A stretch of 64,000 nucleotides of DNA from Diogma glabrata (Eukaryota > Arthropoda > Insecta > Diptera > Cylindrotomidae), in assembly GCA_963693315.1 (NCBI GenBank), contig OY856186.1, positions 458,168,192 through 458,232,191 on the forward strand, given 5' to 3'. Positions 12,666 to 25,741 of this stretch are shown here, in pieces (position 1 is the stretch's first letter; the number at the start of each line of letters is the position of its first letter). The position numbers were made by a program, and so were the translations under genes. A model generated the notes under the pieces. That model saw nothing but the letters and a program-made list of their open reading frames with translations. It had not been told where the DNA came from and searched no databases.

Positions 12666-13512
12666 GCAATCATATTTTACACTTTTGTTCGGCTGCCATC
12701 TATTTAATTTTTTTCTAATACACGGTATGGTAGAACAACCAACACGCTCATAATTAAAAATACAAAAAATAAAGTGTTATTGGTAATATATCAAACAATT
12801 TTGAAATTCATTTGCTTTTTATTTTAAATTATTGCCAGTTACAATCTTACTACACAAAAACTTAATACAAGTGCCACAAAAACTAATCTAAAAATAAAAA
12901 ATTTAGTTTTACAAACTTAATTATGACATATAATTATAGTTAACACTACACTACTGATCACCATCTTAACTTTCTGATTAAAATTTACATAATAATCTCG
13001 ATCAAACAGTTGGTCGAGTAAAAACAGTAAGATTCTCCATTTGTTGTTTTTCTTTAATTGTACTATTCATAGCACAAAGTTTTATAATTTCCCCCTATCT
13101 TTCAATAAAAATCCATATCAACCCATTTGCATACACCATCTCAATAAACAGCTTCTCTACAACTACATGAATTTGAACAACCGTATTACAGCTACATGTA
13201 ATACTATGACTAAGCTTTACAAAAATGTTCATAATTTATGTAGACAGAAATTTGTAATATTAATAGATATTGTGTGGTGACGCAACAAGACAATTAACTG
13301 AAAAAATGTTTATGTTAGTTAAAATTTATTTAAATTTAAAGGTCGGAACCGAAACAAGTTAGCAAATTATTAGATAATTCCTTTAAATACGAATACTTTG
13401 GTTTTTAGAATAAAAATTTAAATAGTCCGTCGGTACACTAGGAAGGTCTGAATTTATTGTTCGGAAACTCATAAGTGTTTAGCGCCATCTTGGAGGAAAT
13501 TGTTGCGAAAAA

Positions 13513-13740
13513 ATGAACGGAGGAACATTTTCTCGTAAAAATTCTAGAGTCAAACAAGCTTTATGTGATGGTGCTGAGTTCAATTGGGATGTCCATAATT
13601 CGTATAAATTTCTTTACGTGAACAAGGAGGGATTGGTCCGTTTATTAACACATTATGTTGGCTATTTGCAGATACTGCAGCAGGCTTTGTTTGGCTATAG
13701 CAATCCGAAGTACCAAATTTTCGTTTGCCTTGAACTGTAA
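13513..13740 (+). other. Unrecognised 75-codon ORF, doubtful
   Basis: An open frame from an ATG in the context aaaaaATGa encodes NGGTFSRKNSRVKQALCDG and onward with mixed residue composition, less low-complexity than nearby ORFs. No family was recognised, no splice sites are clear, and it begins ~70 bp after a diverged copy (13365-13445) of the repeat seen at 38026 and 42823. It may be a decayed transposon-encoded segment. Confidence 0.15.
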
Positions 13741-16700
13741 CCATACACGCTAATTTTGTTTGCGCACGTATTGTTAAAACATATAAAAAATGTCCATGCC
13801 GTGTGTTTTCGGTAATCGTTTTAATGCTTTGGATCTCACATATCGGACTGCTGTCTGTGACGCTGTTAAATCTTACACTCCTTGTATCTTATACGACTCT
13901 AATTGAAGATCAATTTAAAATATATGTTGCATGCTTTTATCGTCAAAACATGAACGCATTGTGGTCAACCGTTTGACAGTTACAGCGGTGTGAAATTGAT
14001 AACACTTAATTGTTCCCACACTGATGATAATTTAATTATATTTATTTGTTAAATCAAATATTTTAAGTTTAATTTTATTTATATTTTTAATAAATTAAAT
14101 TTTTATTGTTTTAAAGTTTTAATTCTTCTACTCTGAAACAAATATTTTGATGATAAAATGGTAAGGAAACTTCTTTGCTATTTGATGAAACATAGGAAAA
14201 CTCACTATTGGATGTTTTTGTGTTAAGATCGTACTTAGAAAGTTTTTCAAAAATTGAACATACTTCAGAAAATTTCTCACTTTTGCTGGCCACTAATATC
14301 GGTCTATACGTAAAAATAAAGTTATAAATTTTTAACACTTCATTTATAAAGCGTCAAACGGTGAAAAATATTTCAAAAGCATGATACTTTTGAATTGACT
14401 GTAAGATCCAGCACCACTTACACAATCAACAAAAATCTTTAAGTCCCAACAGTTGTACTAATAAATTTCGTGTTTGTAAATTTTATGTTGTTTGATCTGT
14501 TACTGATGAAATTCATGAGATAAAGAATAAAAATTGTTGCATGTCATAATGTTTTACAATTATGTAATAATTTCTATTGTCATTTTAAAAAACTATGTCC
14601 ATTAATCTTAGGCGATTAATTGAAAAACATTTACAAATTTTTTTAAAACTTTTAGTTTAACGGATATATCAAAATAAATTATTTAAAAATCAATAAATTA
14701 GTTTCGTTTTTTTTAAATATGTAAATAAACAAACATTTTAACGTAAACCTTTGAAATACAGCTAAAACTAAAAATATGTTATATTTGTTGCATTCAATTT
14801 AAATAAAAACCGCACAAGTTTAAGAGCAAAAAATAACAAAATAACGTAATAATAAAAACCGCAAAAAGATCAAAATACACATTTTTGATAATTATTTGAT
14901 TTTATTAATCGCGGTCCATTTAATAATTAATTCGTTCAGCAAAATTCTTTTGTTTTTTATAATTAGAATTTATTAATGCAAGTCGCCTTGCGATTTTTTT
15001 CTTGCACTAAAAACCCGTCGTGTGAATTGTGTAAGCGCTGTGGATTTCCTTCCGCTAATCTTGTATGTTTTATTCGCCCATTTTGATTTACATCTAATGA
15101 TCGGCATTCACTATGGGTTTTGAACTTTAAAATTGGTTTGGTTGTATGTATGTATATTTGTTTCAATAAAGTTTTTATTATATTTCATTCTTTCCTCTTT
15201 AACTTCAAACCCAATAATTAAGTCATAAAATAAACAAAAATTCAGTATAATTCAAATATAACATCAACCCTCTCGACATGGTTTTATATTTTTATTCTAA
15301 ATCCTTAAACAAAGACTTTGGTTTGATTCTTTGATTGATGGCGCCTTGGATCATTTCATCTTAATGTTAATTTTAAATGCAATAAAACGGCCTTCGACAT
15401 AAGAATCGAATTTCTACGAAAATTTTGATATTTTGGTTTTATTAAATTTTTACGACTTTTATTACCTTTTTGCTTAGGTCCAGTTTTATAAAATCACAAG
15501 TTGGTGCGAAATCTCTTAAGGGTAGTATAACTTTACGAGAGTTTTAATGGCTCGGTTACTTTGACTTATAAAATTCTATTATGCTTTTGAAAATTTCACA
15601 CGGTTTTTCAAAGGAGTTTATTTACGGTGATCCTTATGCTATAGAGTGATAATAAAATAATATAAAATATAATACAAAAATGTTCATAACAGTTTTTACT
15701 TTTATAATCTCACAGTAGGATGATGATGAGTTTGATTATTTAAAAAAAAATAATTCTGTGTTTTATATTATTTCAACTTCAACATTTTTGTGTTAATTTT
15801 TTAAATTAAGAGAATCCAGTTTTATGATAGTTTGTTTTCTTTAAGATTTCGTTTTGGTTAACATTTTGAATACATAAGTTAATTTTACATCAAGATTCTA
15901 AAAATGTCAAACAATTTAAGTCAGTTAAGTTTTCTATGATGATATACAGACATTTATGACAGTTGATAAAATTCTAGATTTTTATTGAAATGTTTGTATC
16001 AATGTGTAAAAGTTAAAAATGAAATAAATATGTATTGTAATATTTAGGAGTACTACAATTTCTTTGCAGCAACGTCTTTCAGTGATATACAATATAATAC
16101 TGAATACGTCGTCCCAACCATCATATCTACCAAATGTAGTTTTTTGGTTTAAGCAATTTATTTAAGACTCGTAGCAGGACATAAGCAATAGGAAAGTATT
16201 GTGAGTTGTGACAGTAAGCTTTATTCCAAAACACAGATGTTGATGTTTTAGATTACCAGATCAACATTTTCTGGTAGTCAAAGTCATGATCTCAGCGCCA
16301 GATTACCTTTCCGTTTTTGTGATATTAATACAACTAATATCAGTATAATTTTATTTATTGTTGAATATTTTACGTCAATTTTGACAGTAATGAGCATAGC
16401 ATGTAATTATATGTAGATTTTTACTTCACCACAATTTTAAATTGTGTGAAGTAATGCAATACATCGTGAAAAAAAAATGGTACATACCCCAAATTTTATT
16501 TTATCTTTTGTTTTGGACCATCCTCTATCTAAATAGCCAAAAAAAATGTTGGTGTACGTCTGTGTGTGCGTGGATGGGTGGGTGGGTGAGTTTTCTGCAT
16601 AGGATCTTGATGAAACTTTGGCAAATGATACAGGTTCACTTGAAAATAGAAGATCTGGATTCATTTCAAATTTGGACAAAATGGCGGGGGGTCTCCCGAA

Positions 16701-17925
16701 CACCTCTAAGTTTAAATCTTGAATAACTTCTGATCCTGGGCTATGATCTTATTGAAACTTAGTATATAAGGTTTGAGTACAGTTTTCAATATTTCTGCAT
16801 ACCAACTTCCGGTTTGTCACTTCCGCTTAAAAAGTTTTTTTTTCAGGTGTTTATCCCTACTGTAGCCTACAATTACCGATCGATTTTCATGAAACGTTGC
16901 GAAAAGCTTTTAAGTAACATGAAAAAGATTTTATCAGCTTTTGGAGCACATTGAATAAAGGGTTGGGGGGTCCACCATACAACAGGTGGTTTTTTCCACA
17001 AAGTTTTTATGTTTGTTGGGAGCATAAAACATTCATTCGTGAATGAATTTTGATGACACTTTGGAAAAAGATGCAAACATGTATGACAAAGAACTGATTA
17101 GTTTTTGAGCGATAGTGAACAAAGTGGTGGGGGGTCCCTGGAGCACCTGTTTTTTTGAAAGCTCTATAACTTCTGTACCTGATAAGCGAATTGGATGAAA
17201 CTTGGTACATGAGTATGTAGTACGGTTTAAAATAGTTCTGCATCCCAACTTCCGGTTTTTTACTTCCGGTAAAAAAATTTTTTTTGTACTTTTTTGAAGT
17301 TTTGTCTGTGTCTTTATGCACACTACAGCCTACAATAATGAAGTGATTATGATGAAACTTATGGAATAGGGTTCCAATTAGTGTGAGAAGATAATTATCA
17401 TGTTTTGGGACACATTGATCAAAGTGGTGGGGGGTCTACCATACAAATGCTGACTTTTCACACTTTGTTTTTTAAGTTTGTTGGGAGCATACAGACTTCA
17501 TTCATTAATTTATTTTAATGACACTTTAGAAAAAGATGGAGACTTAAGTAACAAAGAACTGATTAGTTTTTGGATAATATTGGAATAAGTGGTGAGGGTC
17601 CTCCCGAACACCTGTTTAATGTGTCACACTTTTTTCAATGTTTGTTGGGAGCACACAGCATGCGTTCGTGAACGAATTTTGATGACACTTTGGAAAAAGA
17701 TGCAAACATGGATGGCAAACAACTGATTCGTTTTTGAGCGATAGTGAACAAAGTGGTGAGGGGTCCCTGGAGCACCTGTTTTTTTTAAAGCTCTTTAACT
17801 TCTGTACCTGATAATCGAGTTGGATGAAATTTGGTACATACACATTTAGTACGGTTTACAACAGTTCTGCATCCTAACTTCCGCTTTGTCACTTCCGATA
17901 AATTTTTTTTTACTTTTTCTCGTAC

Positions 17926-18410
17926 AACAGAATTTATGTTTGTTGGGATACTGCTGCCTGCTTTAATATTTTTATTATTAGAACTACGAAGTCCATAATA
18001 TTGGTTAGCTTTTAATTAAAGTATTTTATGGATATTAGCTCATTATATATCCAGAACACTATGTTTCCAGAGCTGTGGTGAAGTCAGCCTATGCATCAGC
18101 GTCGCAATATTTTTTGTGGAAAAACACCAATCGATTTACTCAAACAGAAACCTGTTTGAACCCTCAAACCTGTTTGAGCAAATCGATTGATGTTTTTCCA
18201 AAAAAAAATATTGCGACGCTGATGCATAGGCTGACTTCACCACAGCTCTGGAAACATAGTGTTCTGGATATATAATGAGCTAATATCCATAAAATACTTT
18301 AATTAAAAGCTAACCAATATTATGGACTTCGTAGTTCTAATAATAAAAATATTAAAGCAGGCAGTAGTATTCCAACAAACATAAATTCTGTTGTACGAAA
18401 AAAAGTAAAA
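17926..18410. repeat. Near-perfect palindromic centre of the giant fold-back
   Basis: Arms 17926-18147 and 18170-18410 are almost identical inverted copies (ctgtggtgaagtcagcctat and its complement are exact), with only a few mismatches near the loop. The 22-base loop itself has a short hairpin. No tandem repeats occur in this core, unlike the outer arms. Confidence 0.85.
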
Positions 18411-18607
18411 AAAATTTTATCGGAAGTGACAAAGCGGAAGTTAGGATGCAGAACTGTTGTAAACTTTACTAAATGGGTATGTACCAAATTTCATCCAACT
18501 CGATTTTTAGGTACAGAAGTTATTGAGCTTCCAAAATAACAGGTGCTTGGAGGACCCCCCACCACTTTGTTCACTATCGCTAAAAAAACTAATCAGTTCC
18601 TTGCCAT

Positions 18608-19929
18608 CAGTGGCGAAGCGTGCTTCTGAAACAAGGGTAGACATATTCAAAAGTTTTATTAATTTGCCAGTAGAAACTAATTATAGTACATTAAGATGAG
18701 AGTACAGAAAGCTAAGGTTTTTGGACGTATGTGGAGTTTGTGAGTCGAAGCGCCAACCGAGATTTGCACCCACATTTAAAATGACTTACGTCCGTGCATC
18801 ATATACTATATTTTTTATTCGCGGCAAGCAAAATATTTAAAAAAAGATTGTTCAATCTAAATCAAAATTAAAAATTTTAAAAATTTTGAAATAAAAATAT
18901 TTTGTACAAAAGATAAAGGATATTGTAGATTAACAAAAACATTGTTTTAAGTTTTAGGGAGCGATGAATATTAAACATAAAATTCTTTGTAAAAGTATAA
19001 ATAAATTTTTTCAAAATTCTAAAAATATTCCAAAAATTATAACAAAATCCAAAATCTAAACTTTTTCAACATTCCAAAAATTTTCTAAAAATTATTACAA
19101 AATCAAAAATTGAAAGTATTTTCAAATTCCAAAATTAATGCAAGAACTATAACAAAATCAAAAATTCAATCTTTTCCCAAAATGCCAAAAATATTGCAAA
19201 AATTATAACATAATCAAAGATTGAAACTTTTTTCAAAATTCTAAAAATATTCCAAAAATTAATCCAGAATCAAAGATTCAAATTTATTTTCCAACTTTTC
19301 CTGTTATTCAGAAGTCGTAGAATCGAATTCACAATCACACAATCACACAAAAAATTGCTCAAGAAACATCTAACTAATAATTACAATTTTTGTCAAAAAT
19401 ATTTCCCATAATATGTTTCTCAAAAAATTTGGAAACAAAATATATAAACAGAAATAGACATAAACAAAACTGTCTATCCAAGAAGGAACAAAAGTTGAAA
19501 ATTTGTTGTTGTTGCTATTGCTTATTTTGGTAGTCATAATTTGAAACGTCTACTGATGTTTCTCAACAAATTTGGAAACAAAAATAGACAGAAACAAAAC
19601 TGTCTATCCAAGAAGGAACAAAAGTTGAAAATTTGTTGTTGTTGCTATTGCTTATTTTGGTAGTCATAATTTGAAATGTCTACTGCAGTGAGAAAAACAT
19701 TTTTGTTTGTTTGTACATGAAACTGGGAAACGTTTGTATTAAAGTTTCGGGAACATAGCTGAATTGTTTTTGTTCTAATTATTGTATTAAAACTTAATGA
19801 TTTTCTTAGAACGTTTGACAAAATAGTATTAAGTCGACATTATGCGAACAATATGAAAATAAAGTTTCATATTTATATTATGTTTGGGTAGACACTGTCT
19901 AGTGTGTCTATACCGACGCTTCGCCACTG
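18608..19929 (+). mobile_element. Non-autonomous hAT element, copy 2
   Basis: Begins cagtggcgaagcgt and ends with the complement of cagtggcgaagcgtcgg. The flanks are identical 8-bp duplications, cttgccat at 18600-18607 and 19930-19937. It is 1322 bp with no transposase ORF and contains the ~55 bp minisatellite plus a ~105 bp tandem duplication near 19440-19680 (aacaaaactgtctatccaag twice). It interrupts the right arm of the giant fold-back, so it is younger than that arm. Confidence 0.92.
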
Positions 19930-20309
19930 CTTGCCATACATATTTGCATCTTTTTGCAAAGTGTAATCAAAATTACTTAACGAACGAATGTTGTATGTTT
20001 CCAACAAACATTGAAACAATAAACAGGTGTTCGGGAGGACCCCACCACTTATCCCAATATTGTCCAAAAACTAGTCAATTCTTTGTCAATAAAGTCTTTA
20101 TCTTTTTTCAAAGTGCCATTAAAATTGATTAATGAATGAAATCTGTATGCTCCCAACAAACTTTAAAAACCAAGTGTGAAAAGTCAGCAGTTGTATGGTA
20201 GATCCCCCGCCACTTTGATCAATGTGTCCCAAAAGATGATAATTATCTTCTTACACTAATTGAAATTTTTCCATAAGTTTTATCATAATCACTTCATTAT
20301 TGTAGGCTG

Positions 20310-22510
20310 TAGTGTGCATAAAGATACTGAAAAAACTGCCAACAAGTAAAAAAAATTTTTTTTTACCGGAAGCAAAACACCGGAAGTTGGGATGCAGAAT
20401 TTTTGTAAATCATACTAAATGCTTATGTACAAAGTTTCATCCAATTCGATAATCAGGTACAGATGTTATTGAGCTTTCAAAAACACAGGTGCTCCAGGGA
20501 CCCCCCACCACTTTGTTCACTTTCGCTCAAAAACTAATCAGTTCTTTGCCATACATGTTTGCATCTTTTTCCAAAGTGTCATCAAAATTCGTTCACGAAC
20601 GAATGCTGTGTGCTCCCAACAAACATTGAAAAAAGTCTGACACATTAAACAGGTGTTCGGGAGGACCCCCACCACTTATTCCAATATTATCCAAAAACTA
20701 ATCAGTTCTTTGTTACTTAAGTCTCCATCATTTGCCAAAGTTTCATTAAAATTGAATAATGAATGAAGTCTGTATGCTCCCAACAAACTTAAAAAACAAA
20801 GTGTGAAAAGTCAGCATTTGTATGGTAGACCCCCCACCACTTTGATCAATGTGTCCCAAAACATGATAATTATCTTTTCACACTAATTGGAACCCTATTC
20901 CATAAGTTTCATCATAATCACTTCATTATTGTAGGCTGTAGTGTGCATAAAGACACTGAAAAAACTTCAAAAAAGTACAAAAAAATTTTTTTTACCGGAA
21001 GTGAAAAACCGGAAGTTGGGATGCAGAACTATTTTAAACCGTACTACATACTCATGTACCAAGTTTCATCCAATTCGCTTATCACGTACAGAAGTTATAG
21101 AGCTTTCAAAAAAACAGGTGCTCCAGGGACCCCCCACCACTTTGTTCACTATCGCTCAAAAACTAATCAGTTCTTTGCCATACATGTTTGCATCTTTTTC
21201 CAAAGTGTCATCAAAATTCGATAACGAACGAATGCTGTGTGCTCCCAACAAACATTGAAAAAAGTGTGACACATTAAACAGGTGTTCGGGAGGACCCCCA
21301 CCACTTATTCCAATATTATCCAAAAACTAATCAGTTCTTTGTTACTTAAGTCTCCATCATTTGCCAAAGTTTCATTAAAATTGAATAATGAATGAAGTCT
21401 GTATGCTCCCAACAAACTTAAAAAACAAAGTGTGAAAAGTCAGCATTTGTATGGTAGACCCCCCACCACTTTGATCAATGTGTCCCAAAACATGATAATT
21501 ATCTTTTCACACTAATTGGAACCCTATTCCATAAGTTTCATCATAATCACTTCATTATTGAAGGCTGTAGTGTGCATAAAGACACTGAAAAAAATTCAAA
21601 AAAGTACAAAAAAATTTTTTTTACCGGAAGTGAAAAACCGGAAGTTGGGATGCAGAACTATTTTAAACCGTACTACATACTCATGTACCAAGTTTCATCC
21701 AATTCGCTTATCACGTACAGAAGTTATAGAGCTTTCAAAAAAACAGGTGCTCCAGGGACCCCCCACCACTTTGTTCACTATCGCTCAAAAACTAATCAGT
21801 TCTTTGCCATACATGTTTGCATCTTTTTCCAAAGTGTCATCAAAATTCGTTCACGAACGAATGCTGTGTGCTCCCAACAAACATTGAAAAAAGTCTGACA
21901 CATTAAACAGGTGTTCGGGAGGACCCCCACCACTTATTCCAATATTATCCAAAAACTAATCAGTTCTTTGTTACTTAAGTCTCCATCATTTGCCAAAGTT
22001 TCATTAAAATTGAATAATGAATGAAGTCTGTATGCTCCCAACAAACTTAAAAAACAAAGTGTGAAAAGTCAGCATTTGTATGGTAGACCCCCCACCACTT
22101 TGATCAATGTGTCCCAAAACATGATAATTATCTTTTCACACTAATTGGAACCCTATTCCATAAGTTTCATCATAATCACTTCATTATTGTAGGCTGTAGT
22201 GTGCATAAAGACACTGAAAAAACTTCAAAAAAGTACAAAAAAATTTTTTTTACCGGAAGTGAAAAACCGGAAGTTGGGATGCAGAACTATTTTAAACCGT
22301 ACTACATACTCATGTACCAAGTTTCATCCAATTCGCTTATCACGTACAGAAGTTATAGAGCTTTCAAAAAAACAGGTGCTCCAGGGACCCCCCACCACTT
22401 TGTTCACTATCGCTCAAAAACTAATCAGTTCTTTGTCATACATGTTTGCATCTTTTTCCAAAGTATCATCAAAATTCATTCACGAATGAATGTTTTATGC
22501 TCCCAACAAA
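20310..22510. repeat. ~630 bp tandem array in the fold-back arm
   Basis: The marker gtgtgcataaagacactg appears at about 20941, 21570 and 22200, with a diverged version (agatactg) at about 20312. The last three units look almost identical, while the left arm of the fold-back carries only about one such unit plus a partial one. Unit landmarks are ttttaccggaagtgaaaaac, caggtgctccagggaccc and aacaggtgttcgggagga. Confidence 0.9.
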
Positions 22511-22989
22511 CATAAAAACTTTGTGGAAAAAACCACCTGTTGTATGGTGGACCCCCCAACCCTTTATCCAATGTGCTCCAAAAGCTGATAAAATCTTTTT
22601 CATGTTATTTAAAAGCTTTTCGCAACGTTTCATGAAAATCGATCGGTAATTGTAGGCTACAGTAGGGATAAACACCTGAAAAAAAAACTTTTTAACCGGA
22701 AGTGACAAACCGGAAGTTGGTATGCAGAAATATTGGAAACAGTATTAAAACCTTATATTCTAAGTTTCAATAAGATCATAGCTCGAGATCAGAAGTTATT
22801 CAAGATTTAAACTTAGAGGTGTTCGGGAGACCCCCCGCCATTTTGTCCAAATTTAAACTGAATCCAGATCTTCTATTTTCAAGTGAACCTGTATCATTTG
22901 CCAAAGTTTCATCAAGATCCTATGCAGAAAACTCACCCACACACCCAAAATACCGGACTTTAATACTTGATTTTATCACAGTATGTATA

Positions 22990-23930
22990 TTATTGTAAGC
23001 CATTTTTTATCATTCTTTGGTAAAAGATGTAGGACATTGTAAGAAATTAGCAAACACATTGTTTTTAGTTTTGGGCAGTGATGGATATTAAACAAAAAAT
23101 TCTTTGTAAAAATACAAGTATAAGTACAGGGACAACTTTTTCAAAATTTTAAAAATATTTCAAAAATTATAATAAAATACAAAATTTAAACTTTTTCAAA
23201 ATTCCAAAAATATTCTAAAAATTATTAAAAAATCAAAAATTGAAACTTTTTCAAAATTCAAAAAATAATACAAGAAATATAACAATATCAAAAATTCAAA
23301 CTTTTCCTAAAATTCTTAAAATATTGCAAAATTATAACAAAATCAAAAATACACACTTTTTCAAATTCCAAAAATTATAATAAAATCAAAAATTCAAAAA
23401 AATCAAAAAAACCTTTTTCACAAATTTAAAAATATTCCAAAATTAAAAGTTTGTCAAAATTGCAAAAATTATAACAAAATCAAAGATTGAAACCTTTTTC
23501 AAAATTCTAAAAATATTCCAAAAATTACCTCAAAATCAAAGATTGAAATTTTAAAACTCCAAAAATATTGTCAAAATAATCAAATAATCAAAAATTCAAA
23601 TTTATTTTCCCACTGTTTCTGTTATTCAGAAGTCATGGGATCTGGAATCATAAAAAAAATTACTCAAGAAACATCTCCCTAATAATTACAATTTTTGTTA
23701 AAAAATGTCATTTAATCTGCAACAACTATATATTTGCCAACTGTTTCTATAAGTTGGGAGGAGTTGAAACTGGAAGGAATCATATTCCATGTCCAATTTC
23801 ATGTTCAATTACATTCCATGTCATCCAAATAATTACTTTTATGTTTTATATCTTTCTAGTCAAAAATGTTTCCCATAATATGTTTCTCAAAAAAATTGGG
23901 AATAAAATATATGAAAACCATTCTTTTGAA
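22990..23930 (+). repeat. hAT-derived fragment, plus-orientation
   Basis: Matches the interior of hAT copy 2 in order: a gtaggacattgtaagaaatt segment, ttgggcagtgatggatatta, then the ~55 bp minisatellite (23120-23620), then ctgttattcagaagtcatgg, and a last patch around 23865-23915 (gtttcccataatatgtttct). The terminal repeats are missing, so it is a partial and internally altered copy. Confidence 0.6.
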
Positions 23931-24445
23931 ACACTTAACGGCATTTTATTGACACATTTATACTACAATATCAAGTTTTTGGTTTCACATACAGATGTTC
24001 GCCATCAAGATTTCTCGACATTCAACGTTACTACTCATTATCGTCTAAAATGGTCGTTTTTTCAGCAAAAAAATGTCAGTAGTAATTTCCCAAGGGCGGT
24101 GATAATTCGAAACTACATTTCCCGAAAATTTCAAATGCAAATTTTTTTCCCAACTTAAACAAATAATTAAAATAATTATCATTTAACTAAATATTTTAAG
24201 ACATTTATCAATTTATAAATGCATATAATTTTATACCGTTTGTGTTTTTTCGATGTAGTAATTACATATAGTCTCACTTGAGCGAGGGAGTGAAAATCGT
24301 CTTTCTCTAAGAACTTCCATTTGTTTAGGAGACCGATAAAAAAAACCTATGATACGCTGATAAGTTGCTCGTAAAAAGTTTTAAAAAGTATTTCAATATT
24401 TATGTCAATTCAAAAATCAACAACAATCTCCTTGTTTTGATATTA

Positions 24446-25725
24446 CTTCGGTCTGAAAGACCTAAGTATTACATTCATGAGCCAAAAGTGAAATTCTTAC
24501 TTCTTCTTTTTCAGGCATTTCTCGACGTTTTAGGACCTACTGATTCTAAAAAAGCAAAAAAAAAATGTATGTCTGTCTGCCGGCCGTCATTACCTACGCT
24601 GCAGGGAAAATCGCTAAAGTGATTTTTTTTACTAAAAATAGGTATACTCAAGGGACAGGTCCGGAAGGACGCTGTGTTCGATAACTGTACCGAAAGTGTG
24701 TCAAAAAAATCATTAAGTGTGTCAAAAACAGCAAATTTTCATTTTTTTGGCTTAAAAGAATTATGGCATTATAAGTTTGTCCAAAAACTGTTGTCAAGTG
24801 TGTAAAAACAAAGATTTTTATTTATATAACTAATATTGTTTTTTGAGCACTAGATATCACCAAAATAATATTGAAATTATATTTGAGAAAAAACACACTA
24901 ATTTTTGATATCTATATAATATTTTTATTTGCCAATCGATTTCGAAAGCTAAGCTTTCATTGTCAAGGCCTGTTCTTAAACTGAACAGGCCTTGACAATG
25001 AAAGCTTAGCTTTCGAAATCGATTGGCAAATAAAAATATTATATAGATATCAAAAATTAGTGTGTTTTTTCTCAAATATAATTTCAATATTATTTTTATT
25101 TACTTTTTTGCCCAATTTTTTGGAAAAAAATAAAATTAATAATTAGTATGACATGAAATTTTATTATTATTATTGAGAATTGTGGCATTATTAGTTTGTT
25201 AAAAAATAATGTCAAGTGTGTCAGAAAATGATGTCATTTATTTTTTTAGCCAATTTTTTGGAAAAAAAATGTAGCTGTTTGATGTAAATGTAATTGAAAA
25301 TGAAATTGGACATGGAAATTTTTGAATTTGTTATAGTTTTTGAAATATTTTTGGAATTTTGAAAAAAGTTTGGTTTTATTTAATTTTTACAATATTTTTG
25401 GAATTTTAAAAGAAATTTGAATTTGTGATTTAGTAATATTTTCTTGAAACGCTAAATGGAGAGGTCTTTTAGTAGTTTGCTGATTGTATCATCTTTTCAC
25501 TAAATTATGTTAATTTATGATCTGTTATAATTTTCCAGCAACGTATTGATGCTTCGTGTTAGTTCTGTAATAAATTTCTAAAGAGATAAAAACATACTTG
25601 TAATTTAACAAAGAGTTATGTTTGATATGCATCGCTGCCCAAAACTAAAACTGCCCAGACCGAGGGCTTGATATCTCAGAGCTGTGAGATTTCAGCCCCT
25701 CCATATTTAATTGTTTTTCTTAAAA
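24446..25725 (+). mobile_element. Dispersed repeat family B, copy 1
   Basis: Shares an ordered block with 62393-64000: acctaagtattacattcatg, gcatttctcgacgttttagg, a ctgattctaaaaaagcaaa stretch, tgtatgtctgtctg plus a ccggccg run, then repeats with gtgtgtcaaaa and atggcattataagtttgtc, a short piece of the ~55 bp minisatellite (25315-25440), and the end ttgatatctcagagctgtga (~25670). No transposase was recognised; the small ORFs are similar between copies because the DNA is similar. It carries an extra perfect palindrome at 24862-25096. Class unknown. Confidence 0.65.
24862..25096. repeat. Perfect palindrome, 114-bp arms, 7-bp loop
   Basis: Arms 24862-24975 and 24983-25096 are exact reverse complements by eye, separated by ttaaact. 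The corresponding part of the related copy at 62393-64000 has no such palindrome. The transcript would form a perfect 114-bp stem in ap pre-mRNA. Confidence 0.95.
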
Positions 25726-25741
25726 AAAACGAAATAGTATG

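Larger units (their letters stand above)
16560..22960. repeat. Giant fold-back element in the ap intron
   Basis: The left arm (~16560-18147) and right arm (~18170-22960) are inverted copies, for example gagttttctgcataggatc at ~16588 and its complement at ~22920. The loop is only ~22 bp (18148-18169). The right arm is three times longer because of a ~630 bp tandem array (20310-22510) and a hAT insertion (18608-19929). Arms share ttccggt/accggaa blocks and runs of gtggtggggggtcc or its complement. Many overlapping ORFs of ~70-120 codons recur here; they follow the DNA repeats in two frames at once and are not genes. The exact ends and any target duplication were not resolved. Confidence 0.85.

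Noticed and set aside
20941..22515. Repeated ORFs of ~95-120 codons (for example starting MHKDTEKTSKKYKK) in two overlapping frames
   Set aside because: They recur because the DNA unit is tandemly repeated, overlap in two frames, and have no domain; no evidence of coding selection.
24365..24622. ORF similar to the one at 62304-62744 (shared KKAKKKCMSVCRP)
   Set aside because: Similarity follows from shared non-coding repeat DNA; stops fall at different places and no family is recognised.
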